Shown: positions 17,135-25,935, numbered from the stretch's first letter. The stretch is 54,654 bases of DNA from Sunxiuqinia dokdonensis (GCF_001270965.1 NZ_LGIA01000152.1:1-54654); one strand, 5' to 3'. Made by a program: numbers and translations. The notes: generated by a model from the letters alone, not told the origin.

Positions 17135-18906
17135 ACTTCTACAGTTTTGAGGTTAATAATTTGATCTAATTCATTTTCATAGGCGCTAAACTTCTCCGAA
17201 TTGAATTCACTGTAATTCATTTGTTTGAATAAATTGATGACTCTTTTGAAGAAGTTGCGCACCCGGTTGAAATCGTCAAATCCAAAGTCTGTCTGAACGA
17301 TTTTAATCACTTTATCCATCATGTATCGTTGCCGGTCCGGCGGCGTATTGCAATCGATATCGTCAAATGCATCTTGCTGGAGAATAGCAAAATCAATCAG
17401 CTCTGCTTTCCAGAAGGTTTCATGGTATTCAACGGGTACGCCATCATCACCCAGGATATTGATCTGCTCATTGATCTCCTGTCCACTGATCATGAAGTTT
17501 TTCACAAAGTCAATTTTTTCAATCCAGTTTTCATCAATTTCCTGTTTCGCAAATGAGATGTATTCATCATATTCCAGGTATTTCGAATAACTTTCAATGG
17601 GATCGATCGCCGGGTAGCGTTTGCTGTCAGCCCGGTTTTGTGAAAGGGCGAAAAAACAGCGGGCCACTTTTTTGGTGGCTTCGGTTACTGGTTCCAGCAG
17701 GTTTCCCCCGGCCGGTGATACCGTCCCGATAAAAGTGATCGATCCGCTTTTCCCGTTGTTTTGTACGGTGAAGCCTGCACGCGAATAATAATTGGCGATG
17801 ATGGCCGACAAGTCCATCGGGAAAGCGTCGGGCCCGGGAAGTTCTTCCATCCGGTTCGACATTTCCCGCAGCGCCTGCGCCCAGCGGGATGTGGAATCGG
17901 CCAGAAGCAAGGTTTTCAATCCCATGGCACGATAATATTCGGCAATGGTCATGGCTGTGTAAACCGAAGCTTCTCTGGCTGCAACTGGCATGTTCGAGGT
18001 GTTGGCGATGATCACGGTCCGTTCCACCAGCTTTCTACCTGTTCGCGGATCATCCAGATGCGGGAATTCGGTGAAGATTTCCACCACCTCGTTGGCGCGT
18101 TCGCCGCAAGCGGCGATGATCACCACATCGGCAGCGGCCTGTTTGGCCAAAGCATGTTGAAGAACCGTTTTCCCGCTTCCAAAAGGTCCGGGGATAAAAC
18201 CTGTTCCACCTTCCAAAATTGGGTTCATCGTATCAATCACGCGGATTCCCGTTTCGAAGAGTGTTCCCGGCCTCCTCTTTTCGCGGTAAACTGTAATTGG
18301 CAATTTCACCGGCCAGGTCTGGATCATGTTTACTTCAATCTCTTCACCCTCATCATTGGTCAAACGGGCAACGATATCGGTAATTTTATGTTCGCCTTTT
18401 TCGGCTATCCAGCTTAGTTTGTATTCGCCTTCGAGTTTAAAGGGCGCCATAATTTTATGTTGGACGTGGTATTCGGGCACCTCGCCAAGCCAATCGCCGG
18501 CTATGACCTTCTGACCGGTTTCTGCCAGCGGAGTGAATGGCCAAACAGATTCTTTGTCGAGCGGGAAAGTCCGGGCGCCGGGTTCGAGGAACATTCCCTC
18601 CATTTTGTCAAGATCGTTCTGCAAACCATCATAATTCCGGGTTAACATACCGGGCCCCAGGCTGACTTCCAGCATGTGACCTGAAAAAAACACTTCTATG
18701 CCTGTCCGGAAGCCACGGGTAGTTTCAAAAACCTGTGCATAGGCTTTGTTCCCCTGTGTTTTGATCACTTCGCCCATGATTTCCTTTCCATTATGGAGAA
18801 AGAAGCAAATCCCGTTTTGAATGAGCGGCCCGTCTGCAACGGCTTCCACCAGGTTGCCCACGATGGCTATTACTTTTCCTTTGCTGATAATTAAATTATT
18901 TTCCAT
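17131..18906 (-). CDS. ntpA: V-type ATPase subunit A (catalytic)
   Basis: 591 residues. Walker A GPFGSGKT near residue 238, the catalytic GERANE motif, and LLADSTSRWAQALRE downstream. It contains the long non-homologous insertion (near 100-200) that distinguishes V-type A subunits from F-type beta. It hydrolyses ATP to pump ions, or synthesises ATP in reverse. Gene order E, DUF2764, A, B, D, I, K is that found in Bacteroidota and Chlamydiae. Confidence 0.96.
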   Translation of the reverse strand: MENNLIISKGKVIAIVGNLVEAVADGPLIQNGICFFLHNGKEIMGEVIKTQGNKAYAQVFETTRGFRTGIEVFFSGHMLEVSLGPGMLTRNYDGLQNDLDKMEGMFLEPGARTFPLDKESVWPFTPLAETGQKVIAGDWLGEVPEYHVQHKIMAPFKLEGEYKLSWIAEKGEHKITDIVARLTNDEGEEIEVNMIQTWPVKLPITVYREKRRPGTLFETGIRVIDTMNPILEGGTGFIPGPFGSGKTVLQHALAKQAAADVVIIAACGERANEVVEIFTEFPHLDDPRTGRKLVERTVIIANTSNMPVAAREASVYTAMTIAEYYRAMGLKTLLLADSTSRWAQALREMSNRMEELPGPDAFPMDLSAIIANYYSRAGFTVQNNGKSGSITFIGTVSPAGGNLLEPVTEATKKVARCFFALSQNRADSKRYPAIDPIESYSKYLEYDEYISFAKQEIDENWIEKIDFVKNFMISGQEINEQINILGDDGVPVEYHETFWKAELIDFAILQQDAFDDIDCNTPPDRQRYMMDKVIKIVQTDFGFDDFNRVRNFFKRVINLFKQMNYSEFNSEKFSAYENELDQIINLKTVEV

Positions 18907-18959
18907 AATTATCTATTTTTTTTACCGGTTGGGAAAGCTTATCCGTCACCGGCTTTTTC

Positions 18960-19763
18960 TTAGTTATGCACTTCTTTTATCATTTTATTGGCCAGTTCCA
19001 CCGGATTGACCGGTTTTTTTCGTTGGAGAAGCGTTGCCCAACGTTCCAGCAATAGTAATTTTTGAAAATATCCCAGTAGCACATCCACCGTGAAATATTC
19101 AAAACGGTTGATCTCATCGATCATATCCCAACGTACCTGATCCATGGCCAATTCCCGTTCCTGGTAGTTTATCTTTTCGATGATGATTTCCAATTGAGGG
19201 GCAACCGAAAATTCTGTCCGGATAATTTTCTCCCTGACAGAAAAATCATGCAACAATTCACTGTAGCCATTTCCTTTGATCAATTGCTCTTCTTTATCGA
19301 GTGAATTTATCTCACACCTGCCGGCTGCCAGGAAGTTGAGCCGGTTAAGCTCCAGTTCTCCCCAGCATTTCAGAAACCGGTTTTTGGAACAGCGCATCTG
19401 CCCATAATGAAATTCCTGCAGTTTCTGCGATATGAGCGTTTCGTTCGGATACTCTTTTTGTCGCTCTTTCCATCTTACCATCTTTTTCAGATAAGCAGGA
19501 GCCTGATGAAATCCTTCGTTATCAGTGTAAAATGCTGTAGCATTCAATCCCGGAAGTGGTTCATTGTTTGGAAGACGGCCACTAAAGAAAGCTGCCAGTT
19601 TCCGGTTAAATTTCTGAAACCACAACAAACGGATAAAATCCATCTCTACCGGAAATACTTTTCCTTCCAGGCTGCCAAGAAAATGTTCCGGAAGCTCAAA
19701 TGTGGCTTCTGGATCAAATTTCAAATCAGGCAGCTCAGCTATTAAACTATAATTAACGTCCAT
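18960..19763 (-). CDS. DUF2764 family protein of the V-ATPase operon
   Basis: 267 residues, soluble, starting MDVNYSLIAELPDLKFDPE. The family is restricted to bacterial V-ATPase operons of this layout and stands where archaeal operons carry subunit C. It lies 4 bases after subunit E and 53 before subunit A, so a stalk or assembly role, possibly as a subunit C equivalent, is likely but not shown by the sequence. No catalytic motif is seen. Confidence 0.8.
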   Translation of the reverse strand: MDVNYSLIAELPDLKFDPEATFELPEHFLGSLEGKVFPVEMDFIRLLWFQKFNRKLAAFFSGRLPNNEPLPGLNATAFYTDNEGFHQAPAYLKKMVRWKERQKEYPNETLISQKLQEFHYGQMRCSKNRFLKCWGELELNRLNFLAAGRCEINSLDKEEQLIKGNGYSELLHDFSVREKIIRTEFSVAPQLEIIIEKINYQERELAMDQVRWDMIDEINRFEYFTVDVLLGYFQKLLLLERWATLLQRKKPVNPVELANKMIKEVHN

Positions 19764-19767
19764 GATT

Positions 19768-20382
19768 TTAAGGTTTGAACAGGTATTCCCTGATTTTGGG
19801 TTTCATCAGTGACGCAAAGAACGTTTCGAAATCTTCGTCGGTGAACGAAATTTTAAAGCCAGCTTCATCATTAACAATTTGGAAACCCTTTTTTAAGTCT
19901 GCAACTGGTTTTACAACGAGGTTTGTTCCCATGATATCCGATGCATCAGATTGGATCATAGCTTCCAGATTGTCAACCATTTTTTCGGGTACCAGAGCTT
20001 CGACCGGCTGTGCATTTCCGTTGTTCCAGTTCCAGCTTTTTAAAATTTCCAGGATCATGTCCTTCATAAAATCCACATTATCCGAAAGCCTGGCGGCCAT
20101 TACCCCGGCCGTTCTTGCTGTGATCAGATTACCGACTTCCTGTCTTGTTATTTCGAGGACCTGAATTTTAGTCGCTTGTAAATCTGCTTTGAGGGAAGCG
20201 TTTATTTTTTCAGATTCACTTTTCGCTTGCGACAACATCGATTCAGCCCTGGCTTTGGCTTGAGCAGTAGTTTCCTCCGCCTTTTGAGAAGCTTCTTTCA
20301 ATATCCGGTCCGCCTCTTCACGGGCTTTGGCTATCCCATCGTTATAGATATTTTCGGTTAATTCTTTAATCTTTGTATTCAT
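19768..20382 (-). CDS. ntpE: V-type ATPase subunit E (peripheral stalk)
   Basis: 204 residues from ATG 20382 (MNTKIKELTENIYNDGIAKAREEA); the frame stays open to 20484, but that part overlaps the SPFH gene and is not family-like. A long Ala/Glu/Lys-rich helix (about 15-95) precedes a C-terminal globular domain, as in stalk E subunits. The stalk partner G or H is not encoded here. Confidence 0.88.
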   Translation of the reverse strand: MNTKIKELTENIYNDGIAKAREEADRILKEASQKAEETTAQAKARAESMLSQAKSESEKINASLKADLQATKIQVLEITRQEVGNLITARTAGVMAARLSDNVDFMKDMILEILKSWNWNNGNAQPVEALVPEKMVDNLEAMIQSDASDIMGTNLVVKPVADLKKGFQIVNDEAGFKISFTDEDFETFFASLMKPKIREYLFKP

Positions 20383-20425
20383 TGTAATCGATTCTACTGG
20401 TTTATAAAAATTAAATTCCGCCGGA

Positions 20426-21244
20426 TTATTTGCGCTGATTTGTATCAACAATAATCGGGATCCCGTCCTTTCCGGTGGGGACAAAATAAAATGTAGAGTT
20501 GGGGCTTTGCGTCAGTTTTTCCTGCACTTCCAATGATTTATACTGGAGATATTTAGTGGTCAGTCCCTGATCAATAATTTTTTGAGCGTCACTTTGTCCC
20601 TTGGCTTTTATGCGCTGGATTTCCGCATCTTTTTTGGCAACTTCAATCTCAAAATCCTTTTGCTCGACCTTTTGTTTGGTCGCTAGTTTCTCATCCGTAG
20701 CCCGGGTTACCATTGGAGAGAACACAATGTGATCGAGTGTAACACCTTCTAATTCTACATGTTTCCCCTCGATTTTTTTAGCCAGTTCGCCGAAAATTAT
20801 AGATTCGATTTCCCGACTTTTAGCAGGGAGTTTTTCATATTTATAAGATGCGATGACTGCCCGGCTTACTGAAATAAATTCCGGTTTGATTATGCGCTGA
20901 TAATAATCTTTTCCAATTTCAAGTTCGAGAAAGGGCAACTCCTCTGCCCTTGGCTTTAGTATTACAGAAAATGTTAATTCAGTGTGTAGTTGATCGACTG
21001 TGAGTACTCGGATTTTTTCCTGAAAACTATTCAATTGGATATCATATTTGATCATTTCATTCCATGGCCATTTCCAGGTAAACCCATCCTGATATACTTT
21101 GTCGGTTTTAATTCCATCTCCTAAATTACGATTCAATACGCCCATTTGCCCGGGTCGTATCACAGCACAATTTGTAACTAAGAACAATAAAGTGAAAACA
21201 GAAAATAAGTGTGCAAATTGTTTTTTATAAATTGACCTTTTCAT
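20426..21244 (-). CDS. SPFH/Band 7 (prohibitin-like) putative lipoprotein
   Basis: 272 residues. The N-terminal hydrophobic segment ends in LFLVTNC, a possible lipobox with Cys26. The SPFH domain follows (about 30-180: RPGQMGVLNRNLGDG; VSRAVIASYKYEKLPAKSREIE), then a charged coiled-coil (about 185-225). Proteins of this family form large ring scaffolds at membranes. It is the first gene of the V-ATPase operon, 43 bases before subunit E. A link to ATPase assembly or membrane organisation is inferred from position only. Confidence 0.8.
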   Translation of the reverse strand: MKRSIYKKQFAHLFSVFTLLFLVTNCAVIRPGQMGVLNRNLGDGIKTDKVYQDGFTWKWPWNEMIKYDIQLNSFQEKIRVLTVDQLHTELTFSVILKPRAEELPFLELEIGKDYYQRIIKPEFISVSRAVIASYKYEKLPAKSREIESIIFGELAKKIEGKHVELEGVTLDHIVFSPMVTRATDEKLATKQKVEQKDFEIEVAKKDAEIQRIKAKGQSDAQKIIDQGLTTKYLQYKSLEVQEKLTQSPNSTFYFVPTGKDGIPIIVDTNQRK

Positions 21245-21394
21245 ATCTCTTAAATTTATTAAACATTTGAATTCCAGTATTATTTCTTCATATAGCGGCC
21301 ATGATTTTACTTGAAAAACAAGGGTATTCTGCTCTTTTCAGTTTGTTGTATTCAAACGAAGATCAGACCCACTATTAACAACATGAAATTCTAT

Positions 21395-21763
21395 TTATAA
21401 GAGATAGGATTGGATTTTAGCCAGTATTACCTGAATTTTAAGAGGTGGTGGTTCAATATTCTTTGCCGATGGAAAAAATTGGTTTTGAAGGTCTATGTAT
21501 TTAGTCCCCTTTTCAGGTATTGGCGAGGTAAATTGGGGTGATACAAGTTTAATATTTAAGTTTTCATTTATATAAGGAAACGTATTTTGGTAAATAGCGA
21601 CTTCCTCGTGGCAACAATTAGCCAGATTGCACGCATTGTTTTTCTGAACCTGCAATGTAGTTTTTTGTGCATCACCGGAACAGTAGTATTTGTGTATTTG
21701 AATACCAATGGTGGACAATACAACAACCACTGTCAAAATAATATGGATAGCGATTCGGAGCAC
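21395..21763 (-). CDS. HYC_CC_PP family small secreted protein (copy 3)
   Basis: 122 residues. An N-terminal hydrophobic helix is followed by the family hallmarks: HKYYCSG (the HYC motif), a CC pair (NCCHEE) and a C-terminal PP (EPPPLKIQVILAKIQSYLL). Two paralogues occur at 28073-28441 and 35639-36004. The proteins are found near metal-efflux genes in Bacteroidota; the function is unknown, and the conserved His/Cys residues suggest metal binding. This copy is the most divergent (HKYYC rather than SKHYC) and lies behind the terminator of the HMA operon. Confidence 0.75.
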   Translation of the reverse strand: MLRIAIHIILTVVVVLSTIGIQIHKYYCSGDAQKTTLQVQKNNACNLANCCHEEVAIYQNTFPYINENLNIKLVSPQFTSPIPEKGTKYIDLQNQFFPSAKNIEPPPLKIQVILAKIQSYLL

Positions 21764-21809
21764 TATAGTTTTTTAAAACTTTATCTTAAATGCATTAAAA
21801 GTAAATCAG

Positions 21810-21847
21810 AAAAGGGATCAAGATCAAATAATATCTTGATCCCTTTT
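21810..21847 (-). terminator. Terminator of the HMA operon
   Basis: A perfect 15-bp inverted repeat, AAAAGGGATCAAGAT (21810-21824) and its complement (21833-21847), with an 8-base loop. The stem ends in AAAA/TTTT, so it can work on either strand. It lies 10 bases after the third HMA gene. Confidence 0.88.
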
Positions 21848-21857
21848 AAAACTAAGA

Positions 21858-22241
21858 TTAATGTTGATGTACCGGATGCATTTTCATTTGCATCTTCTCT
21901 TCTTTTTTAGTGATGCGTTGATACTGGCAACAACCCGGCAAAGCATCATAGGCCTCATCGGTAGCCCTATGCATTTCTGTGTCGTAACCAGCCTTGGCAA
22001 TGGCCATGTGTACTTTATGCACCTCTGTTTTACTATCATCCAAAACAATTTTCATCATTTTGGTTTCAAGATTCCAGTCAGCAGAATTAACTCCTTCAAC
22101 CTGATTCGCTGCTTTTTCAATACGCTTTTTACACATATCGCAGTTTCCGCCCACTTTAAAATTCTCGATTTTATTGCCTGCGGAAACAACTATTGTTCCC
22201 AGCAGGAATAAGGTTAACAGACTTAAAATTTTCGTTTTCAT
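21858..22241 (-). CDS. Secreted HMA-domain metal-binding protein (paralogue 1)
   Basis: 127 residues: signal peptide (to about 21, VVSAG), then an HMA fold with the metal-binding GGNCDMCKKRIE motif (Cys-x2-Cys) and a second cysteine pair in LPGCCQYQR, ending in a Met/His-rich tail (MQMKMHPVHQH). HMA proteins bind Cu(I) and related soft metals; this one would act in the periplasm. It is one of three tandem paralogues (next at 22261 and 22671), 19 bases apart. Confidence 0.87.
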   Translation of the reverse strand: MKTKILSLLTLFLLGTIVVSAGNKIENFKVGGNCDMCKKRIEKAANQVEGVNSADWNLETKMMKIVLDDSKTEVHKVHMAIAKAGYDTEMHRATDEAYDALPGCCQYQRITKKEEKMQMKMHPVHQH

Positions 22242-22260
22242 TTTTTTGTATTAGAAATTA

Positions 22261-22635
22261 TTATTTGTGTTCATGTTTCATCGGCTTTTTTGCAGCCTTA
22301 AGTACAGACCGATCATATTTACAGCAGGCTGGCAGTCCATTGTATGCATCATCACTTGCTTTGTGCATTGGTGTATCATGACCCACCTTGGCAATAGCCA
22401 TGTGTACCTTATGGATGTCTGTTTTCGAATCATCCAGGGTGACACTGATCTCTTTGGTTTCCTTATTCCAGTCGGCTTTCGAAACTCCCTCCACTGCCAA
22501 GGCAGCCATTTCAATGCGCTTTTCGCACATCTCACATTTCCCGTTTACCAGGAATTTTTCCGTTTTGTCTTTTGCAAAAACGGATACTGTCCCCATTAAG
22601 AAGACAACAACTAAACTTAAAACTTTTGTTTTCAT
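22261..22635 (-). CDS. Secreted HMA-domain metal-binding protein (paralogue 2)
   Basis: 124 residues with the same layout: signal peptide ending VFAK, HMA motif GKCEMCEKRIE, second cysteine pair LPACCKYDR and a short His/Lys tail (MKHEHK). About half of the residues are shared with paralogue 1, including DDSKT-[ED]-[VI]-HKVHMAIAK. The triplication suggests gene amplification for periplasmic copper buffering or different metal partners. Confidence 0.87.
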   Translation of the reverse strand: MKTKVLSLVVVFLMGTVSVFAKDKTEKFLVNGKCEMCEKRIEMAALAVEGVSKADWNKETKEISVTLDDSKTDIHKVHMAIAKVGHDTPMHKASDDAYNGLPACCKYDRSVLKAAKKPMKHEHK

Positions 22636-22670
22636 ACGAATTAATTTTAATAATTAAACTATTTCCCAAT

Positions 22671-23126
22671 TTATTTTTGTTCACAACAAGAACCCGAATT
22701 TGGTCCTTTATCGTGAACACATTCTTCTTTATTTGCTTTTGATTTTAGTGATCGCTGAATTTCCATCAAGGCATGACTATTTACTTTTCTGTTGTCATCC
22801 CTCTCATAACGGCAGCATCCCGGAAGTTCGGCGTATCGTTTATCGTTGGCGCTAAAGAGCCCGGTGTCATGGCCGGTCATTGCAATCGCCGTTTGGATTT
22901 GCTGCGCACTTATTTTTTGATCGTCGTAACTTATCGATAAATCTTTCGTTTCCGGGTCCCATTGAGCAGTTTCAATGCCATCCAGCGAAGTGGCGGCTTT
23001 TTCAATGCGTTTTTTGCACATATCACACGATCCATTCACTTTGATCTTTTCAGTTTTATTCACTGCCATGACATTGAGTCCCACCAGCAGGAAAAATAAT
23101 GCAAGCTGAATTGATTGTAATTTCAT
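22671..23126 (-). CDS. Secreted HMA-domain metal-binding protein (paralogue 3)
   Basis: 151 residues: signal peptide ending NVMAV, HMA motif GSCDMCKKRIE, second pair LPGCCRYER, and a longer tail ending CVHDKGPNSGSCCEQK with three more cysteines. The extra cysteine-rich tail is not present in the two neighbours and could offer a further metal site. It starts 3 bases after the stop of the upstream gene, so the two are surely co-transcribed. Confidence 0.86.
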   Translation of the reverse strand: MKLQSIQLALFFLLVGLNVMAVNKTEKIKVNGSCDMCKKRIEKAATSLDGIETAQWDPETKDLSISYDDQKISAQQIQTAIAMTGHDTGLFSANDKRYAELPGCCRYERDDNRKVNSHALMEIQRSLKSKANKEECVHDKGPNSGSCCEQK

Positions 23127-23129
23127 TTT

Positions 23130-23585
23130 TTAGTTATTTTTATTGATAAACAATTTGTAATTTTCTTCCGATTTGAAGTAGGTCACCTTATCGCTCAATC
23201 CGTTAAACAAAACAGCATAAGCGTCTACTTTCTTTATTCGTTCCTGTGTCAAGGGGTCTTTAGCAAATTGCGAATTTCCTAAATTCAATTTTAACTTTTT
23301 TGCACACTTGGAACAGCAGACATACCATTCATCGCTTCCAATGAAAAAAGACGATGCGTTTTTTATTTGGAGCTTGTTCGAATACATACATAACTTTCCC
23401 GCAGGCAACTCTTTTTGTTGGTATTTCATAATCTGCCTACTCCTGATGATACTGCTTCTCAAATTATGCTGGTATAAAAACCAGGTAGCGAAAATGAAAA
23501 ATAGTATTCCCCCGAAAAGAAAGGCACGATTTATCCATTTTTCTTTTTCCATTTTTCTTTTTTGGGATTTTGTCATTTTCTTCAT
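23130..23585 (-). CDS. Membrane-anchored Cys-rich (TRASH/YHS-like) protein
   Basis: 151 residues. A charged N-terminus (KKMTKSQKRKMEKEKW) leads into one membrane helix (about 20-38, AFLFGGILFFIFATWFLY), then a periplasmic domain with Cys residues in GKLCMYS and YVCCSKCAKKLK. The spacing resembles small YHS/TRASH metal-binding domains. Start sites at Met4 or Met12 are also possible. Position between HMA genes supports a metal role; the exact function is unknown. Confidence 0.6.
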   Translation of the reverse strand: MKKMTKSQKRKMEKEKWINRAFLFGGILFFIFATWFLYQHNLRSSIIRSRQIMKYQQKELPAGKLCMYSNKLQIKNASSFFIGSDEWYVCCSKCAKKLKLNLGNSQFAKDPLTQERIKKVDAYAVLFNGLSDKVTYFKSEENYKLFINKNN

Positions 23586-23674
23586 GGTGTGGTTGAAATA
23601 GCTACTTTTACATTTTAAGGATCATAAGAATCAAATTCATCGCCTTCATCCAATGTTAGTGAATAAAATCGGCT

Positions 23675-24010
23675 CTAACTCTTTTTATTTTCAGCGTTCA
23701 CATTGCAGCAATCAATGCCTTGATTTCCAAAGTTTTCGCTGTTTTCTTTCGCCATCTTTAAAAGCCATCTTTTAATAATGCCCATTTTCTTTGGCACATC
23801 AGAAAATTCAATGTTTAGCCGCTTGATTACTTCGGTAATCTCTTCTTTGCTGATCAGGTATGGATTATATTCAAACGAAGCAGATCGATCTGCAAATTTC
23901 ACATTGGAGATACCTTTCTCTGACATAACTAAAGACGTGCAGGATTCAATCTCCTCCCGGGTCAGTGTCTGCTCAGCCCAGAATGTTATGTTTTTTAAAT
24001 AGTTGTCCAT
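23675..24010 (-). CDS. HMA-like small protein lacking the CxxC motif
   Basis: 111 residues with an alternating beta-alpha pattern (TLTREEIESCTSLVMSEKGISNVKFADRSASFEYNPYLISKEEI can be read as an HMA-like fold) but a single Cys where CxxC would stand, then a C-terminal CC in GIDCCNV. It could be a degenerate metallochaperone. It overlaps the 3' end of the upstream zinc-ribbon gene by 16 bases. I would call it a putative HMA-related protein only. Confidence 0.5.
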   Translation of the reverse strand: MDNYLKNITFWAEQTLTREEIESCTSLVMSEKGISNVKFADRSASFEYNPYLISKEEITEVIKRLNIEFSDVPKKMGIIKRWLLKMAKENSENFGNQGIDCCNVNAENKKS

Positions 24011-24396
24011 GTCTTAATTTTTCTTACTGTTTTTAAATTATTCCGATAGCATTCGGGGCACCAGCTTTTTCTGTTTTTAATACTGAAAGCCGTCGCGTAC
24101 CATTGATGCCCATTTTGGCACTGCCAGCGCATCTTTGCTTTTGAATTGGTATATTCTTTGGTTAAACATTTGCCACCTTTTTGCTCAGCAAGCTTTTTCA
24201 ACTCACCCAGGGAAAGTTTAAGGTTTCCTGCACACACCGGGCACCAACTTCCTGCATACAAGATGCTGTCAGCCGTTGCATACCATTGATGCCCGTCTTT
24301 GCATTGCCATAATAACTTTTGCTTTTGTTTCGAATAATGGCGGGACAAACAATATCCTCCTTTTATTTGTGCTATTTGACGAAGTCTTTCTATCAT
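23995..24396 (-). CDS. Treble-clef zinc-ribbon repeat protein (DUF4379-like)
   Basis: 133 residues from ATG 24396 (MIERLRQIAQIKGGYCLS), 7 bases after the upstream stop; a longer frame to 24510 runs inside that gene. Two repeats of a zinc-binding unit are visible: WQC-x2-GHQWYATA...WCPVC and again WQC-x2-GHQWYATA...WCPECY. Such units occur in DNA-associated and metal-sensing proteins. The cluster context is metal handling; whether it binds DNA is unknown. Confidence 0.7.
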   Translation of the reverse strand: MIERLRQIAQIKGGYCLSRHYSKQKQKLLWQCKDGHQWYATADSILYAGSWCPVCAGNLKLSLGELKKLAEQKGGKCLTKEYTNSKAKMRWQCQNGHQWYATAFSIKNRKSWCPECYRNNLKTVRKIKTWTTI

Positions 24397-24403
24397 ATCT
24401 TCA

Positions 24404-24940
24404 CTATTTTCCCGAGGGTAAAGAATAGACCAGAGTTTCTCTGTTCTCATCAAAATGTTTTCCGATGAGCTTAAATACCAACAAATTCTTTTGTCCGTTT
24501 GAATGAACAATTTTCATGTCGTGGCTACCCAACACTTCAAGCAGAGAATCCCCAGTTTCATTTATGATGTTCAATGTGAATTCCATTGGACTCCGTTCAT
24601 CTTCCCGGACGTCATCACTATCCGGAATCTTATACTTTACGCAGGAGTAGGCCATTTCCATAAGATCATCCTTATTAAATGTATGAACTGAAATATGTTT
24701 TATTTCATCCAGTTGATGCCCCTCAGGTAAAGGCAGATTTACTTCACGCCAGAGCGTTTTATCTAAATTGAAAACAAAAACTTTTTGTTCCTTCTTGTTG
24801 TATTTGACATATTTGATTGTCCCGTCATCCAGTTGGAACGTTTTGTACATAGAAGACACTGCCCCCTCGTATTTTAACTGGGCACAGACGTTAACCGAGA
24901 TGAAGAGGAAAATTCCTGCAAGTAAAATCTGTGCTTTCAT
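24404..24940 (-). CDS. Secreted protein of unknown function
   Basis: 178 residues with a clear signal peptide (to about 20, NVCAQ). No recognised domain. The body is rich in beta-strand-like segments (TFQLDDGTIKYVKYNKKEQKV) and acidic in the middle (PDSDDVREDERSP). It lies 10 bases after the AlbA_2 gene and before the zinc-ribbon gene, in the presumed HMA operon. Confidence 0.7.
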   Translation of the reverse strand: MKAQILLAGIFLFISVNVCAQLKYEGAVSSMYKTFQLDDGTIKYVKYNKKEQKVFVFNLDKTLWREVNLPLPEGHQLDEIKHISVHTFNKDDLMEMAYSCVKYKIPDSDDVREDERSPMEFTLNIINETGDSLLEVLGSHDMKIVHSNGQKNLLVFKLIGKHFDENRETLVYSLPSGK

Positions 24941-24950
24941 GTCTTGAGTT

Positions 24951-25739
24951 TTAGTTTCTTTCCCTTGTTTGAAGGTATTTTACCGTTTCGCTCGTCGTAA
25001 GCGGGTTTGTCACATTTCCTGTTCTCAGGTAGAATATGGTCCTGTTCCCTTCGTTCAGGTAAACCGGACGTTCGGGAGAAGGCTCGATGTAGAGCGTGCA
25101 GATTTCCCTGTCTTGAACCGTGTGGAAAGCAATGTGGATTTTTGAGCAGATATCTTTGCCAAATGCATTGGACACCAGTAAGATTATTCGCTGTTGGAAC
25201 CCGTCCTTATCTTTCTTTTTCAAAGACCAGTAATCATCGCTAAGCCCGAGTATTTTGCCGTAATCATCCACCCCGATGATCAAAGTACCCCCTTTCGCGT
25301 TCAGAAACCCGGCAATTTCCTTTAATACAACCAGTTCAAGGTTTTTATCGGTTTTTACTTGTCTGTAATCGTGCCGTAAGGAGGATTTAAATTCGACAAA
25401 TTCATTTTCTCCATTTGCAATCAGGCTGGGAATGCTTTGTTGAAGTAATTGCCTCTTCCCATATAACATATGTTCTCTCTTTTTAATGGATTTATAATAT
25501 AAGCCCGAGCTTAGCCCTACAAATGCGCCCAGCGTAGCAAAGGCCACTGACATCGGCATCATATGCAGGCTAAAAGAATGTCTGAAATTTTCTATAAAAA
25601 TCCGGATTAAATCAGTAAGCCCGTTTTCTCCCGGGTTCAATTCAAAGCTATGGATAACCATACTGATCGGGTGTATAAGAAAATATCCGATGAATAATCC
25701 GATGACTGTATGCAGAATGAGTTCCCTATTGTTTTTCAT
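24951..25739 (-). CDS. Membrane-anchored AlbA_2 (Schlafen-type) domain protein
   Basis: 262 residues. Two N-terminal membrane helices (about 8-28 and 60-82) precede an AlbA_2 domain (about 108-235) with its hallmark FVEFKSSLRHD, AGFLNAKGGTLIIGVDDYG and FYLRTGNVTNPL. AlbA_2 domains bind nucleic acid or nucleotide and usually sit in soluble regulators; a membrane-tethered version is less common. It is the first gene of the presumed HMA operon, separated by 196 bases from the porin. Confidence 0.82.
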   Translation of the reverse strand: MKNNRELILHTVIGLFIGYFLIHPISMVIHSFELNPGENGLTDLIRIFIENFRHSFSLHMMPMSVAFATLGAFVGLSSGLYYKSIKKREHMLYGKRQLLQQSIPSLIANGENEFVEFKSSLRHDYRQVKTDKNLELVVLKEIAGFLNAKGGTLIIGVDDYGKILGLSDDYWSLKKKDKDGFQQRIILLVSNAFGKDICSKIHIAFHTVQDREICTLYIEPSPERPVYLNEGNRTIFYLRTGNVTNPLTTSETVKYLQTRERN

Positions 25740-25791
25740 GATGAAATTTCATATTACTAGTGATACTACTCCGTGAATCCGATGTTAAATA

Positions 25792-25822
25792 AACCGGAAG
25801 GGGCCGTCACCCCTTCACGGTT
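25792..25822 (-). terminator. Hairpin after the YceI-porin pair
   Basis: AACCGGAAGGGG (25792-25803) pairs with CCCCTTCACGGTT (25810-25822) with a small bulge. Only a weak T run (GGTTTATTT) follows on the minus strand, so termination may be partial. Confidence 0.5.
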
Positions 25823-25935
25823 GGCTTTTCACTTTACCTTATCGTTCTTCTGGCCTTTTTCTTTTTGCAACTTAATTTGAGTTTCACACTCCTGGGATTT
25901 CTGTTTCTTGAATCCCATCGCAACGCAATGTGTTG

